Counted from the stretch's first letter, positions 1 through 7,519 are shown. The stretch is DNA of 46,277 nucleotides from JAFGMR01 sp964632755 (GCA_964632755.1 CAZWDT010000011.1:1-46277), one strand, 5' to 3'. The notes: a model not told the origin generated them from the sequence alone. Numbers and translations are program-made.

Positions 1-662
1 AATGGATCTCGGACGGTATTCTCGTAAGAGGTGGAATCGCTAAAGGAACCTATTGTGAAATGAGTAGTGCCGCCCAAAAAATTGCGTCCAATAATACAAT
101 TAGCAGTATTTTTTCTGGTTCTGCTGTCTTTACTGCGGTCAAACTAGAAGGGTCTGGTAATGGTGCATTATTATTCACAAATGATGAATGTGCAAGATTT
201 TATAATAAAAACTACGGAGAGCCAATTTATTCACTTGAGGATCAAAAAATAATCTCCTGGTCTGATAATAAAGATGTTCTATTCTGCTTTGCTGCATTAT
301 CTTTTTTGCGGCTATTAAAAATCATATCAACTTTAGTTGAATCAGAAATCCCAAAATCGATATGCAATAAATTGATGAATAATATCAAATATTCTCGTGC
401 AGCAAGTTCTGACATTTATTTTCCTTGGTTAATTATTTCACCAATCCTATCATCGCCTATTGTATCCAAGGAACTTCGTGGAAAAATACTTGAACTTTTT
501 AACACCAAGGAAGAAAACATATACGAATTCGACAAAAAAATAATAAATAAATGGTTTGATAGAGATGATATCAAGCTATTATTTGCCATAGCGGACATGG
601 ATTCGAGTATCCCCCCCTCTACAATTTTGTCCGATATACTCACATATAAATATGAGTGCTAA
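1..662 (+). CDS. C-terminal part of a cyclase-like protein, truncated by window edge
   Basis: The reading frame is open from position 3 to the stop at 660-662, so the ATG at 60 is probably internal and the true start lies outside the window. The first residues contain an RGGIAKG motif, followed about 30 residues later by a GSAVFTAVKLEG segment. This spacing resembles the RGG(I/A)xxG and GPALxxAYxLE motifs of class III nucleotidyl-cyclase-like domains. The remaining 140 residues are helical and match nothing I recognise. The gene is much richer in A and T than most of the window, which suggests acquisition by transfer. The assignment rests on two short motifs, and the catalytic metal-binding aspartates would lie upstream of the window, so activity cannot be judged. 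An unrelated orphan protein is the alternative. Confidence 0.5.
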   Translation, partial: WISDGILVRGGIAKGTYCEMSSAAQKIASNNTISSIFSGSAVFTAVKLEGSGNGALLFTNDECARFYNKNYGEPIYSLEDQKIISWSDNKDVLFCFAALSFLRLLKIISTLVESEIPKSICNKLMNNIKYSRAASSDIYFPWLIISPILSSPIVSKELRGKILELFNTKEENIYEFDKKIINKWFDRDDIKLLFAIADMDSSIPPSTILSDILTYKYEC

Positions 663-717
663 AATCAATAGCAGTATCATTAATTCTATCTTGAATCTCA
701 AACTATTGCATCTAACT

Positions 718-833
718 TGACAATGTCACATTGTTTATAAATAGAAGTCGGCTGATATCGATATATTACGATTAAAATATTCCAGGCTTCAAAGCCGCTC
801 GTTATCGATTTGATCGATAATCTGACAATGTCA
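718..833. promoter_or_regulatory. Two copies of a TGACAATGTCA near-palindrome flanking a TATA-like box
   Basis: The 11-mer TGACAATGTCA occurs at 718-728 and again at 823-833, exactly 105 bp apart, or about ten helical turns. Each copy is a TGACA/TGTCA inverted repeat around one base. A TATA-like TTTATAAAT lies at 734-742, next to the first copy. A further 7-bp inverted repeat (TTATCGA, 5-nt spacer, TCGATAA) is at 802-820. This looks like a two-site operator for a dimeric repressor. No clear gene starts directly downstream on the plus strand, so the regulated unit is unknown. Confidence 0.35.
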
Positions 834-877
834 AGCTAAGTCGAGCAGCAAAATGTGGATCCGATCGCCGAGTGTCC

Positions 878-985
878 TCATGGGAGCCCCTCATACTCCT
901 GCTCAACCATTTGCGGAACAACCGCCTGTCCAGCTGCGCGCCCAAGTAGATAAATTGTAGCTAGGATGTTGAACCTTAACTCCAT
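878..985 (-). CDS. Possible 35-residue protein or gene remnant
   Basis: An ATG at 985 opens a 35-codon frame ending at TGA 878-880. The product is hydrophobic in the middle (ILATIYLLGRAAGQAV) and acidic at the end (VEQEYEGLP). No Shine-Dalgarno sequence is visible before the ATG, and I do not recognise the protein. The amino-acid composition looks protein-like rather than random, so it may be a small membrane-associated peptide or the tail of a lost gene in this AT-rich flank. Confidence 0.2.
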   Translation of the reverse strand: MELRFNILATIYLLGRAAGQAVVPQMVEQEYEGLP

Positions 986-1032
986 AATAATAGGGGATAG
1001 TATTCTATGAATCAAGCAGCATACCATCGATA

Positions 1033-1078
1033 AATCAGAATTCTGATTCCACACTGCTAGGGAATATGGTATTTCCTA
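1033..1078. repeat. Pair of palindromes in the AT-rich flank
   Basis: AATCAGAATTCTGATT at 1033-1048 is a perfect 16-bp palindrome. Ten bases later TAGGGAATA-TGG-TATTTCCTA (1058-1078) is an inverted repeat with one mismatch. They lie between the unexplained flank and the DUF2283/MazF remnants. They could be operator sites for the toxin-antitoxin system or scars of a mobile element. Nothing in the sequence decides between these. Confidence 0.35.
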
Positions 1079-1133
1079 AATCAATATGCATTGGCATTTT
1101 GACTAAATATATCCCCTAAAACGTGGGGAGTTA

Positions 1134-1292
1134 AGGGTTGAACACCAGCAGATTCATGGGTATTACTATCGAGAGCCGGAGGAAGAGCTCGCCGAGGACG
1201 GCGTCATAATCGGGCGCGAGAAGGGCGAGGTGGTGGGGATGACCTTCCTCAACGCATCCAAACGGGCCGACGCCGCAAGGAGCCGGACCTGA
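1134..1292 (+). pseudogene. DUF2283 family remnant
   Basis: The frame after the stop at 1104 reads through to TGA 1290-1292 and contains EPEEELAEDGVIIGREKG followed by EVVGMTFLNASKR. This is the C-terminal half of DUF2283 proteins, small proteins often paired with toxin-like genes, whose hallmark is VVGIEILNAS(K/R). The expected N-terminal strand (xYDxxADALYI) is recognisable only loosely, and no ATG, GTG or TTG is available in frame. The gene therefore appears decayed at its 5' end. It lies 43 bp before the antitoxin-like ORF. Confidence 0.5.
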
Positions 1293-1335
1293 CCTCGGCT
1301 TCGGGCCCGGGAATATGACAAAGGAGGAGCGAGCT

Positions 1336-1452
1336 TTGAAGGATAAATTCTCCAGGGAGAGGCTCGGGATCGAGACGGCCATCCTGAGCGAATCAGTCCT
1401 TGCCGAGGAGTGGCTAGCCCAGGAGGAGGACGAAGCTTGGGAAGATTTGTGA
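1336..1452 (+). CDS. MazE/antitoxin-like small protein
   Basis: A TTG at 1336, eight bases after a strong Shine-Dalgarno sequence AAGGAGG (1321-1327), opens a 38-codon frame ending at 1452. An upstream in-frame ATG at 1315 lies before that ribosome site and is less likely. The product contains GIETAILSESVLAEEWL and ends EEDEAWEDL, a pattern I associate with short antitoxins encoded just before MazF-like toxins. Its 3' end overlaps the toxin frame, as is usual for such pairs. It is likely a component of a type II toxin-antitoxin module whose toxin is now broken. Confidence 0.5.
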   Translation: MKDKFSRERLGIETAILSESVLAEEWLAQEEDEAWEDL

Positions 1453-1610
1453 AGGGTGACGTGGTCGTAGTACCCTTTCGGATCTTTGATCTCGGCCTAG
1501 CCAAGAGGCGTCCTGCTCTGGTGGTCGCAAAGCTTGAAGAAGACGACAGGATACTCGGCCATAAAAGAGACGGCGGATTGCGCCAACGGTGGGCGAGCAC
1601 TGGATTGTAG
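1437..1610 (+). pseudogene. Truncated MazF/PemK-type toxin
   Basis: Starting at TTG 1437, seven bases after AGGAGGAGG (1421-1429), the frame gives RFVKGDVVVVPFRIFDLG then AKRRPALVVAKLE, which is the first half of the MazF/PemK ribonuclease fold (FxxGDVVxVPF and KxRPALVV motifs). After about 40 residues the match ends in LGHKRDGGLRQRWASTGL and a stop. The usual second half, with the conserved threonine/serine-bearing strand, is missing. Family members are about 110 residues long and this has 57. The likely cause is a deletion or frameshift near 1550-1560. It partly overlaps the antitoxin gene, as in intact pairs. Toxin activity is unlikely. Confidence 0.55.
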
Positions 1611-1711
1611 CGAAGGATATGATAGAATGGTGAGTCGCGCTGGCATAACCTGCCTATATCCCAGATAAGCCCGGGGGTTCGCCAGGGACTCTCCTCCCTG
1701 GAGACGAACTA

Positions 1712-1720
1712 TTTATAAAA
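1712..1720 (+). promoter_or_regulatory. TATA box of the PsiE-like gene
   Basis: TTTATAAAA lies about 35 bp before the ATG at 1752. With the usual archaeal distance of about 25 bp from TATA to transcription start, transcripts would begin near 1738-1742, after the first ATGs at 1728 and 1731. This favours the ATG at 1752 as the real start. Confidence 0.5.
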
Positions 1721-1751
1721 CCTGTGCATGATGTCGATGTGGTGCCATCTC

Positions 1752-2153
1752 ATGGACTTCATCGCCAAGCTGCAAGAAGTTATCATCCTCATTCTGACAT
1801 GGATAATGGCTGTCGTCCTGATAATCGCAGCGATTGAGCTGGTTTGGACCCTTTTCCAGGACGTTATACTGAACGTCTTCGGCCTGCAGATGAAAGAGCT
1901 GCTGAACTTCTTTGGCACTATACTCCTGGTTCTGATAGGCGTCGAGCTGCTGGAGACGCTCAAGGGCTATGAGTTGGATAAGACATTCAATGTCCAGATC
2001 GTATTCCTGCTGGCCTTAATCGCCCTTGCCAGAAATGTGATCTTGCTCGAGCTCGAGGATACCACAGACTGCTTCAAGCTGGCTGGATTCGCATTGATCA
2101 TCTTCTCCCTCTCAGCAAGCTACTATTTGATCAGGAAGAGCGAGGATAATTAG
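1752..2153 (+). CDS. PsiE-like membrane protein
   Basis: This 133-residue protein has four predicted membrane segments: about residues 8-28, 45-65, 75-95 and 105-125. The central part (TILLVLIGVELLETLKGY, then VQIVFLLALIALARNVILLE) matches the PsiE (phosphate-starvation-inducible E) family, whose biochemical role is unknown. I chose ATG 1752 because the TATA box at 1712-1720 would place the transcription start after the upstream ATGs at 1728 and 1731. It stands alone between the toxin-antitoxin remnant and the convergent cooC gene. The family assignment is fairly secure; the function is not. Confidence 0.75.
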   Translation: MDFIAKLQEVIILILTWIMAVVLIIAAIELVWTLFQDVILNVFGLQMKELLNFFGTILLVLIGVELLETLKGYELDKTFNVQIVFLLALIALARNVILLELEDTTDCFKLAGFALIIFSLSASYYLIRKSEDN

Positions 2154-2457
2154 CTGTTGGGAGTCCCTTGTTCGATATGTTTCGCCTGGCAGGCGGCAGG
2201 CCGTGTGCCAGAGCTTGCCCTGCGATGGAGGGGCGTCGAGGGTCGATCATTGCGCGCAGGAATTGAGATCCCGTCTTCCCAATGGCAGGATTTAGCTTCC
2301 GCAGGTGCGAGATCGTGCCATCCCCAGATCTGCGGTAAAGCCTGGCCCGGCCTTTGTGATTGGATCGCCGAAGCCGAGCATGCAGTCCAGGTCCGCACCA
2401 TCTCGACTCAGTGCATCCACAAATCAAAATATTTTCCAAGCTACCCAGCAGCGTCCC
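2154..2457. other. Convergent intergenic region without a supported gene
   Basis: These 304 bp separate the PsiE-like gene and cooC, which face each other. Several overlapping frames are open on both strands, but none has a ribosome site or a recognisable product. The most protein-like one is a 42-codon minus-strand frame from GTG 2420 to TAA 2292, containing GFGDPITKAGPGFTADLG. I could not link it to a family. No RNA gene is evident. Confidence 0.4.
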
Positions 2458-3222
2458 TCAAGCCCGACCTTCCGCTATCATCTCCTCGAGCCTTGCCTTG
2501 ATCCCCCTGATTGCCTCGACCGCGGGCCCGCCGACGTCGATCGGCGCCTTGCCGTGGAGGTCTGCTTCTATCAGGTTCCTGTCGTAGGGAATGGTCCCGA
2601 GTACTGGGATTCCCATCCCGTCGAGCTTCTCCTCGATGATGCCAGGTTCATCTGTCTTGTTGATCACAGCAAGCAGGTTGGTAACGCCGATTGCCTCTCC
2701 AAGACGCTTGATCCTCTCCACGGTCTCGACCGATCTCAAGCCAGGCTCGACTATGACGATCATAGCGTCGACCCCGCGGGCCGTCCCACGGCCGAGATGC
2801 TCTATTCCCGCCTCCATATCCAATATGACAACGTCCTTCTCCCGCGCGATCACATGTCGCAGCAGAGCCTTTAGAAAGGCGCTTGCAGGACACATGCAGC
2901 CGGTCCCGCCCGCATCCAGCGTGCCCATCACCGCGAGCCTTACGCCGTCGGGCCCTTTGCAGCCGCACATATCCATCACGTCGTCGACCTTGGGATTGAG
3001 CTTGAACATGCCCATTGGCATCCCCGCCCTCTCCTCCACAAGTTGCTTATAGTCGGTGATGGGGCGCGGGTTCTGCGCGATTCCAAGGGCAGAGGCGAGG
3101 TTCATGTCAGGATCGGCGTCGATTGCTATCACCTTGTAGCCGTCCCGGGCAAAAAGCCTCGCCAGTGTCCCCGATAAGGTGGTCTTTCCAACACCGCCCT
3201 TGCCGGATACTGCGATCTTCAT
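2458..3222 (-). CDS. cooC: CooC-type CO dehydrogenase nickel-insertion ATPase
   Basis: This is a 254-residue P-loop ATPase of the MinD/SIMIBI group. It has a deviant Walker A GKGGVGKT at residues 7-14, an IDADPD switch at 34-39, and a CxC pair (C109, C111) in GGTGCMCP, which in CooC binds nickel at the dimer interface. A second CxC, C86/C88, lies just before. CooC matures carbon monoxide dehydrogenase by inserting nickel into its C-cluster. The CODH genes themselves are not in the window. I start it at ATG 3222 rather than nine codons upstream, because MKIAVSGKGG is the normal family start and GGAG precedes it. It is transcribed divergently from the ribonucleotide reductase gene. A second paralogue lies at 14074-14811. 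Confidence 0.88.
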   Translation of the reverse strand: MKIAVSGKGGVGKTTLSGTLARLFARDGYKVIAIDADPDMNLASALGIAQNPRPITDYKQLVEERAGMPMGMFKLNPKVDDVMDMCGCKGPDGVRLAVMGTLDAGGTGCMCPASAFLKALLRHVIAREKDVVILDMEAGIEHLGRGTARGVDAMIVIVEPGLRSVETVERIKRLGEAIGVTNLLAVINKTDEPGIIEEKLDGMGIPVLGTIPYDRNLIEADLHGKAPIDVGGPAVEAIRGIKARLEEMIAEGRA

Positions 3223-3284
3223 CCAATTATCTCCATAGCATTTGAGCAAAGGCCCCCTGGGCCATGCAGGTTTATATCATTTCT

Positions 3285-3313
3285 GCAGATAACTGATATC
3301 TGTGGATATCTGC
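3285..3313. promoter_or_regulatory. Overlapping inverted and direct repeats between cooC and the reductase gene
   Basis: CAGATA-N5-TATCTG (3286-3302) is an inverted repeat, GCAGATA (3285-3291) also pairs with TATCTGC (3307-3313), and GATATCTG is directly repeated (3295-3302 and 3305-3312). An AT-rich TTTATATC lies at 3271-3278 and could serve as TATA box in either direction. The repeats sit where transcription of the reductase would begin, so a repressor or activator site is plausible. The sequence does not match the bacterial NrdR box. Confidence 0.4.
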
Positions 3314-3357
3314 GGATGAGGTAAGTGGGATTGAGAGGAAGTGGGATAGAGGCTGCC

Positions 3358-5385
3358 ATGGAGAGGATCATAAAGCGAGACGGCCGGGTTGTTGCATTCG
3401 ATCCTCAGAGGATAGTGAGGGCAATTGGTAAGGCCTTTGACTCCCTGGGGATAGTCGATCCCGATGCGGCAGAGGCCCTGGCAGAGAGGGTGGTTTGCGT
3501 GGCAGAGGACCGCCAGGGCGACGCCCCCACCGTTGAGGAGATCCAGGACATCGTCGAGGAGGTGCTGATCGATGCCGGCTACGCCCAGGTGGCCAAGGCC
3601 TACATCCTCTACCGCCAGAGGAGAGGAGAGATCAGGGGGGCGAAGAAGTACATCGGCGTTGCAAACGACCTCAAGCTCAGCGTAAACGCGATCGAGGTCT
3701 TGAGGAGGCGGTACCTGAGGCACGACGTTGCAGGGGAGATAATTGAGACGCCGGGGGAGATGTTCGCCCGCGTTGCCCGCTGCGTCTCCGCGGCCGAGAA
3801 GCGCTTTGGAGGCGATAGGGAGGCTGTCGAGGGACGCTTCCTCCATGCCATGAAAGACCTTCTCTTTTTGCCCAACTCGCCCACGCTGATGAATGCCGGC
3901 CTGCCGCTTGGCCAGCTCTCGGCCTGCTTTGTCTTGCCCGTTGAGGACTCCATCTCCGGCATATTCAACGCCCTCAAGGCGATGGCCCTCGTACACCAGA
4001 GCGGCGGGGGCACGGGCTTTGGCTTCTCTCGGCTGAGGCCGAAGGGAGACGCAGTCGCCTCCACTGGAGGCGTTGCAAGCGGTCCTGTCTCCTTCATGCG
4101 GATATTCGATGCGGCAACGGACGTGATCAAGCAGGGCGGGCGCCGAAGGGGGGCGAATATGGCGGTCCTTCGTGCGGACCATCCGGACATACTCGAGTTC
4201 ATAGCGGCCAAGGACCAGCCGGGACACCTCGAGAACTTCAACCTCTCTGTCTCCGCAAGCGACCATTTCATGAAGATCTCCAGGGAAGGCGGCGATCTGG
4301 ATCTCGTAAATCCCAGATCCGGCGAGGTTGTGGGATCGATCGAGGCATCTGTTCTCCTTAGATTGATCGCAACCTCGGCCTGGCGGGGAGGCGACCCCGG
4401 TATGATCTTCATCGACAGGATCAATGCGCTGCACCCAATTCCAGGAACGATCGAGGCCACAAACCCCTGTGGGGAGCAACCCCTTCTTTCTCACGAGTCC
4501 TGTAACCTAGGATCGATCAACCTCTCGCGGATGGTAAAGGGAGGGGAGGTGGACTGGGAGCTCCTTGCGGGGATCGTACGCCTAGGCGTTCGCTTCCTGG
4601 ACGATGTGATCGAGGTGAACCGCTTTCCCCTCCCCCAGATCAGGAAGGCCACGCTGCGCTCCCGAAAGATCGGCCTTGGCGTGATGGGCTTCGCTGAGAT
4701 GCTCATACTCCTCGGGATATCATATGCCTCGCCCGAGGCCTTGAAAGCGGCCGAAGAAGTCATGAGCTTCATCAACAGGACGGCACGGGAGGAGTCTGAG
4801 AGGCTAGGGCTCGAGCGCGGATCCTTTTCAGCATTCGAGGAGAGCAGCTACGCTTGCGCCGCTGCCATGCGAAACGCAACTGTAACTACAGTTGCCCCAA
4901 CAGGCACGATCAGCATCATTGCAGGCACGTCCTCTGGAATCGAGCCGCTCTTCGCCATATCCTTCGTCCGCCATGTGCTTGCCGGCGCAAGGCTGATAGA
5001 GGGAAATCGCCTCTTCGAGGAGGAGGCGAGGAGGCGGGGGATCTACAGCCAGGATCTGATGGCCGAGGTTGCACGAAGGGGAACGCTTCGCGAGATCAAA
5101 GGGATCCCGAAGGATATGTTGAATCTCTTCATCACCGCGCTCGAGATCGATCCAGAGCAGCATGTAAAGGTCCAGGCCGCCTTCCAGAAGCATACGGACA
5201 ACGCGGTATCGAAGACGGTAAACCTGCCAAATAGCGCATCAGCAGATGACGTCCTTCGGATCTACGACCTCGCCTACAGGCTGGGGTGCAAAGGGGTGAC
5301 CGTCTACAGATATGGATCGAGAGGCCAGGTGCTCTACCTCGGAGAGACTGACGAAGAGGAGGAGTGCAGGTACTGCGGCGAGTAG
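3358..5385 (+). CDS. nrdJ: Class II (adenosylcobalamin-dependent) ribonucleotide reductase
   Basis: The 675-residue enzyme reduces ribonucleotides to deoxyribonucleotides with adenosylcobalamin as radical source and needs no separate radical subunit. It begins with an ATP-cone (IIKRDGRVVAFDPQRI, residues 4-19), the allosteric activity domain. Further on come LPNSPTLMNAG, the LSACF active-site cysteine region, and NPCGEQ with the thiyl-radical cysteine C371. PTGTIS motifs follow. The C-terminus CRYCGE supplies the cysteine pair that re-reduces the active site. ATG 3358 (MERIIKRDG) is preferred to GTG 3325, because the ATP-cone begins there and GAGG precedes it. Class II rather than class I is inferred from the single polypeptide and its motif layout. 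It is divergent from cooC. Confidence 0.9.
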   Translation: MERIIKRDGRVVAFDPQRIVRAIGKAFDSLGIVDPDAAEALAERVVCVAEDRQGDAPTVEEIQDIVEEVLIDAGYAQVAKAYILYRQRRGEIRGAKKYIGVANDLKLSVNAIEVLRRRYLRHDVAGEIIETPGEMFARVARCVSAAEKRFGGDREAVEGRFLHAMKDLLFLPNSPTLMNAGLPLGQLSACFVLPVEDSISGIFNALKAMALVHQSGGGTGFGFSRLRPKGDAVASTGGVASGPVSFMRIFDAATDVIKQGGRRRGANMAVLRADHPDILEFIAAKDQPGHLENFNLSVSASDHFMKISREGGDLDLVNPRSGEVVGSIEASVLLRLIATSAWRGGDPGMIFIDRINALHPIPGTIEATNPCGEQPLLSHESCNLGSINLSRMVKGGEVDWELLAGIVRLGVRFLDDVIEVNRFPLPQIRKATLRSRKIGLGVMGFAEMLILLGISYASPEALKAAEEVMSFINRTAREESERLGLERGSFSAFEESSYACAAAMRNATVTTVAPTGTISIIAGTSSGIEPLFAISFVRHVLAGARLIEGNRLFEEEARRRGIYSQDLMAEVARRGTLREIKGIPKDMLNLFITALEIDPEQHVKVQAAFQKHTDNAVSKTVNLPNSASADDVLRIYDLAYRLGCKGVTVYRYGSRGQVLYLGETDEEEECRYCGE

Positions 5386-5411
5386 CTTGAACGATGGTAT
5401 TATGTGGAATG

Positions 5412-5421
5412 TATTTAAATA
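5412..5421 (+). promoter_or_regulatory. TATA box of the MFS transporter gene
   Basis: TATTTAAATA stands out in the 99-bp gap between the reductase stop and ATG 5485. It would place transcription start near 5440 and leave a leader of about 45 nt. Confidence 0.45.
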
Positions 5422-5484
5422 TATTATCGATATCATGAAACGGTGGAATTAGCGACGATATCAAGACGATAGGATGTAGGAAAC

Positions 5485-6945
5485 ATGGCGGGTGCGCAAT
5501 ATCAACGAGCCGGGGCCCAAGGTGACGTGGGCCACCTGAATATCATCATACTGACGATCGTACTTGCTTCCTTCATGGGCGCCCTCGACTCCACGATAGT
5601 GAACATCTCCTTGCCGTCGATCTCCAGATACTTCGACGTCACGACGGCCATGACATCCTGGATCCTCACAGTCTATCTGTTGGTGCTAAGCTGCCTCATC
5701 GTTGCCTTCGGGAGGCTCGGCGACCTTCTGGGCTACAAGAGGGTCTTCCTCTCCGGCTACGTCTTCTTCGTCGTAGGATCCCTCTGCTGCGGCCTCTCTC
5801 CCTCGATCGAGCTGCTCATCGCCTCCCGGGTCGTCCAGGCGGTCGGCGCTGCCATGCTGATCTCGCTCTCCCCTGCCATGATCACGGCCTACCTGCCCGA
5901 GAATATACGAGGGAGGGGGCTTGGATACGTAATCACCTTCACATCCCTCGGCATTGCCGCAGGTCCGGTATTGGGCGGCTTTCTGACCGAGTATCTCAGC
6001 TGGCGCTCGATATTCTTCATCAACATACCATTTGGAGCGCTCGCCTTCGTCCTCGGGACCAGGTTCCTTCCGGAAAGGAGGTCCTCGGAGAGGGGCTCCT
6101 TCGACATCTTGGGCGCCGTCCTCGTACTCATCGCCCTCTTCGGCCTTATATTCGGCCTGAACATGGGAAACCACATGGGCTGGCGCTCCTTCGAGGTCAT
6201 TGCAAGCCTTCTTGCAGCTCTAGCCTTTGGATCCGCCTTCCTTATCTACGAGAGACGAATCGATCAGCCTCTCGTCGACCTCAGCCTCTTTGGAAACAGG
6301 AGCTTCTTTAGCGCGAACGCAGCCGGCCTTATTGTGAGCATGATTATGGCAGGCGCCTTCTTCATCTTCCCGTTCTACCTGGAGCTGATCGAGGGATTCT
6401 CCGTCGACAGGTCAGGCCTCATACTGGTGATGCCATCGCTCGCCATGGTGGTATTCGGCCCACTTGCAGGAATCCTCTCGGACAGGATGAGCAATAGGAC
6501 GATATGCCTCTTTGCTTCCGTCCTCTATCTGATCTCCTTCCTCTTGCTGTTCTTATTGGAAATTCATTCGAGCATGGGCTTCATCCTGCTCGCACTGGCA
6601 GCGATGGGAGCAAGCCTCGGGATCTTCTTTCCTCCAAATACCCACCTCATCATGCAGCAGAGCCCATCCCAATATACGGGAATGGCATCGAGCATCATCC
6701 AGATGATCAGGTACATGGGCCAGGCAGTGGGAATAGCTCTCTTCGAGACGATAGGCATGATGAGCCTCCACGTTCCAGGTGGGGCATCCGGAGCGATCCA
6801 TGAGATGGTCTCCCCCATGGAGCTGATGCATGCCTACCACGCCGTATTCCTCTTGGGAGTCCTTCTCTGTCCTTTTGTGATCGTCTTTACATTCAAAGCT
6901 CGCGACCTCTCCCGAGCGTCAGGGGAGGATGTGACCCTCCATTAA
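5485..6945 (+). CDS. MFS multidrug-type exporter, DHA2 family
   Basis: This 486-residue membrane protein has about 14 hydrophobic segments, typical of the DHA2 (EmrB/QacA-like) drug:proton antiporters. Motif D is seen as LDSTIVNISLPSI (about residues 34-46), motif A as GRLGDLLGYKR between helices 2 and 3, and the antiporter motif C as GPVLGGFLTEYLSWRS in helix 5. The N-terminal 20 residues are hydrophilic and cytoplasmic. No membrane-fusion partner is adjacent, so the exporter probably works alone in the single archaeal membrane. The substrate cannot be told from sequence. It has its own promoter and ends before a strong hairpin. Confidence 0.88.
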   Translation: MAGAQYQRAGAQGDVGHLNIIILTIVLASFMGALDSTIVNISLPSISRYFDVTTAMTSWILTVYLLVLSCLIVAFGRLGDLLGYKRVFLSGYVFFVVGSLCCGLSPSIELLIASRVVQAVGAAMLISLSPAMITAYLPENIRGRGLGYVITFTSLGIAAGPVLGGFLTEYLSWRSIFFINIPFGALAFVLGTRFLPERRSSERGSFDILGAVLVLIALFGLIFGLNMGNHMGWRSFEVIASLLAALAFGSAFLIYERRIDQPLVDLSLFGNRSFFSANAAGLIVSMIMAGAFFIFPFYLELIEGFSVDRSGLILVMPSLAMVVFGPLAGILSDRMSNRTICLFASVLYLISFLLLFLLEIHSSMGFILLALAAMGASLGIFFPPNTHLIMQQSPSQYTGMASSIIQMIRYMGQAVGIALFETIGMMSLHVPGGASGAIHEMVSPMELMHAYHAVFLLGVLLCPFVIVFTFKARDLSRASGEDVTLH

Positions 6946-6953
6946 GGGGCATA

Positions 6954-6974
6954 AAGAGGACCGCCCGTCCTCTT
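6954..6974 (+). terminator. Perfect 8-bp hairpin after the MFS gene
   Basis: AAGAGGAC-CGCCC-GTCCTCTT forms an 8-bp stem with a 5-nt loop, starting 8 bases after the MFS stop codon. No long T-run follows, so it may stabilise the 3' end rather than terminate. Confidence 0.4.
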
Positions 6975-7042
6975 AGAATTAGAAACTGGAGCCGCCCAGA
7001 TCCACCAACAACCCTAAACCCCATGCCATCCACCCCGTGCCC

Positions 7043-7519
7043 ATGAAGAGGATCGGCATCGCCGACACAACTTTTGCCAGATACGATATGGCTCGTTCAG
7101 CCATAAAGGAGATCAAGAAAAATGCCTCGCCTGAGATCGTCCGCTACACCGTCCCTGGGGTGAAGGACCTGCCGGTTGCGGCAAAGAAGCTCATCGAGGA
7201 GCATGGCTGCGAGGCGGTCATGGCGCTCGGGATGCCCGGGGCCGCCCCCATAGACAAGGTCTGCGCTCACGAGGCCTCCTCCGGCCTGATCATGGCCCAG
7301 CTGATGACCAATCGCCACATAATCGAGGTATTCGTCCACGAGGACGAGGCACCGGACGAGGAGGGATTGGCTCGTCTGGCAGATAGGAGGACGGTCGAGC
7401 ACGCCATTAACCTGATCTCGCTGCTCTACCACCCGGAACGTCTTGCCCGCCTCGCTGGCACTGGCCAGCGGCAGGGCTTTGCGGACGCAGGATCCCTCGA
7501 TGGGGGGACTGGCCACTGA
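7043..7519 (+). CDS. ribC: Archaeal riboflavin synthase
   Basis: The 158-residue product belongs to the archaeal riboflavin synthase family. These pentameric enzymes are related to lumazine synthase rather than to the bacterial trimeric riboflavin synthase, and dismutate two 6,7-dimethyl-8-ribityllumazine molecules. The signature N-terminus MKRIGIADTTFARYDMA, the PGVKDLPVAAKKLIEE segment and MALGMPGAAPIDK are clear. ATG 7043 gives the normal family start; GTG 7037 is two codons upstream. The last 20 residues (GTGQRQGFADAG onward) are a tail beyond the conserved fold. Riboflavin feeds FAD/FMN and, through the pathway intermediate 5-amino-6-ribitylaminouracil, F420. The next gene is convergent. 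Confidence 0.9.
   Translation: MKRIGIADTTFARYDMARSAIKEIKKNASPEIVRYTVPGVKDLPVAAKKLIEEHGCEAVMALGMPGAAPIDKVCAHEASSGLIMAQLMTNRHIIEVFVHEDEAPDEEGLARLADRRTVEHAINLISLLYHPERLARLAGTGQRQGFADAGSLDGGTGH

Noticed and set aside
1131..1600. Minus-strand open frames of 83 and 144 residues over the toxin-antitoxin remnants
   Set aside because: They are shadows of the plus-strand DUF2283/antitoxin/MazF frames. They have no ribosome sites and low-complexity Ser/Arg products.
2131..2874. Several overlapping open frames on both strands between the PsiE-like gene and cooC and into cooC
   Set aside because: They conflict with each other and with cooC, and none shows a domain or start signal.
3277..4494. Long minus-strand frame (405 residues) opposite the ribonucleotide reductase
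   Set aside because: It is an antisense shadow in a GC-rich gene; the plus-strand frame has all family motifs.
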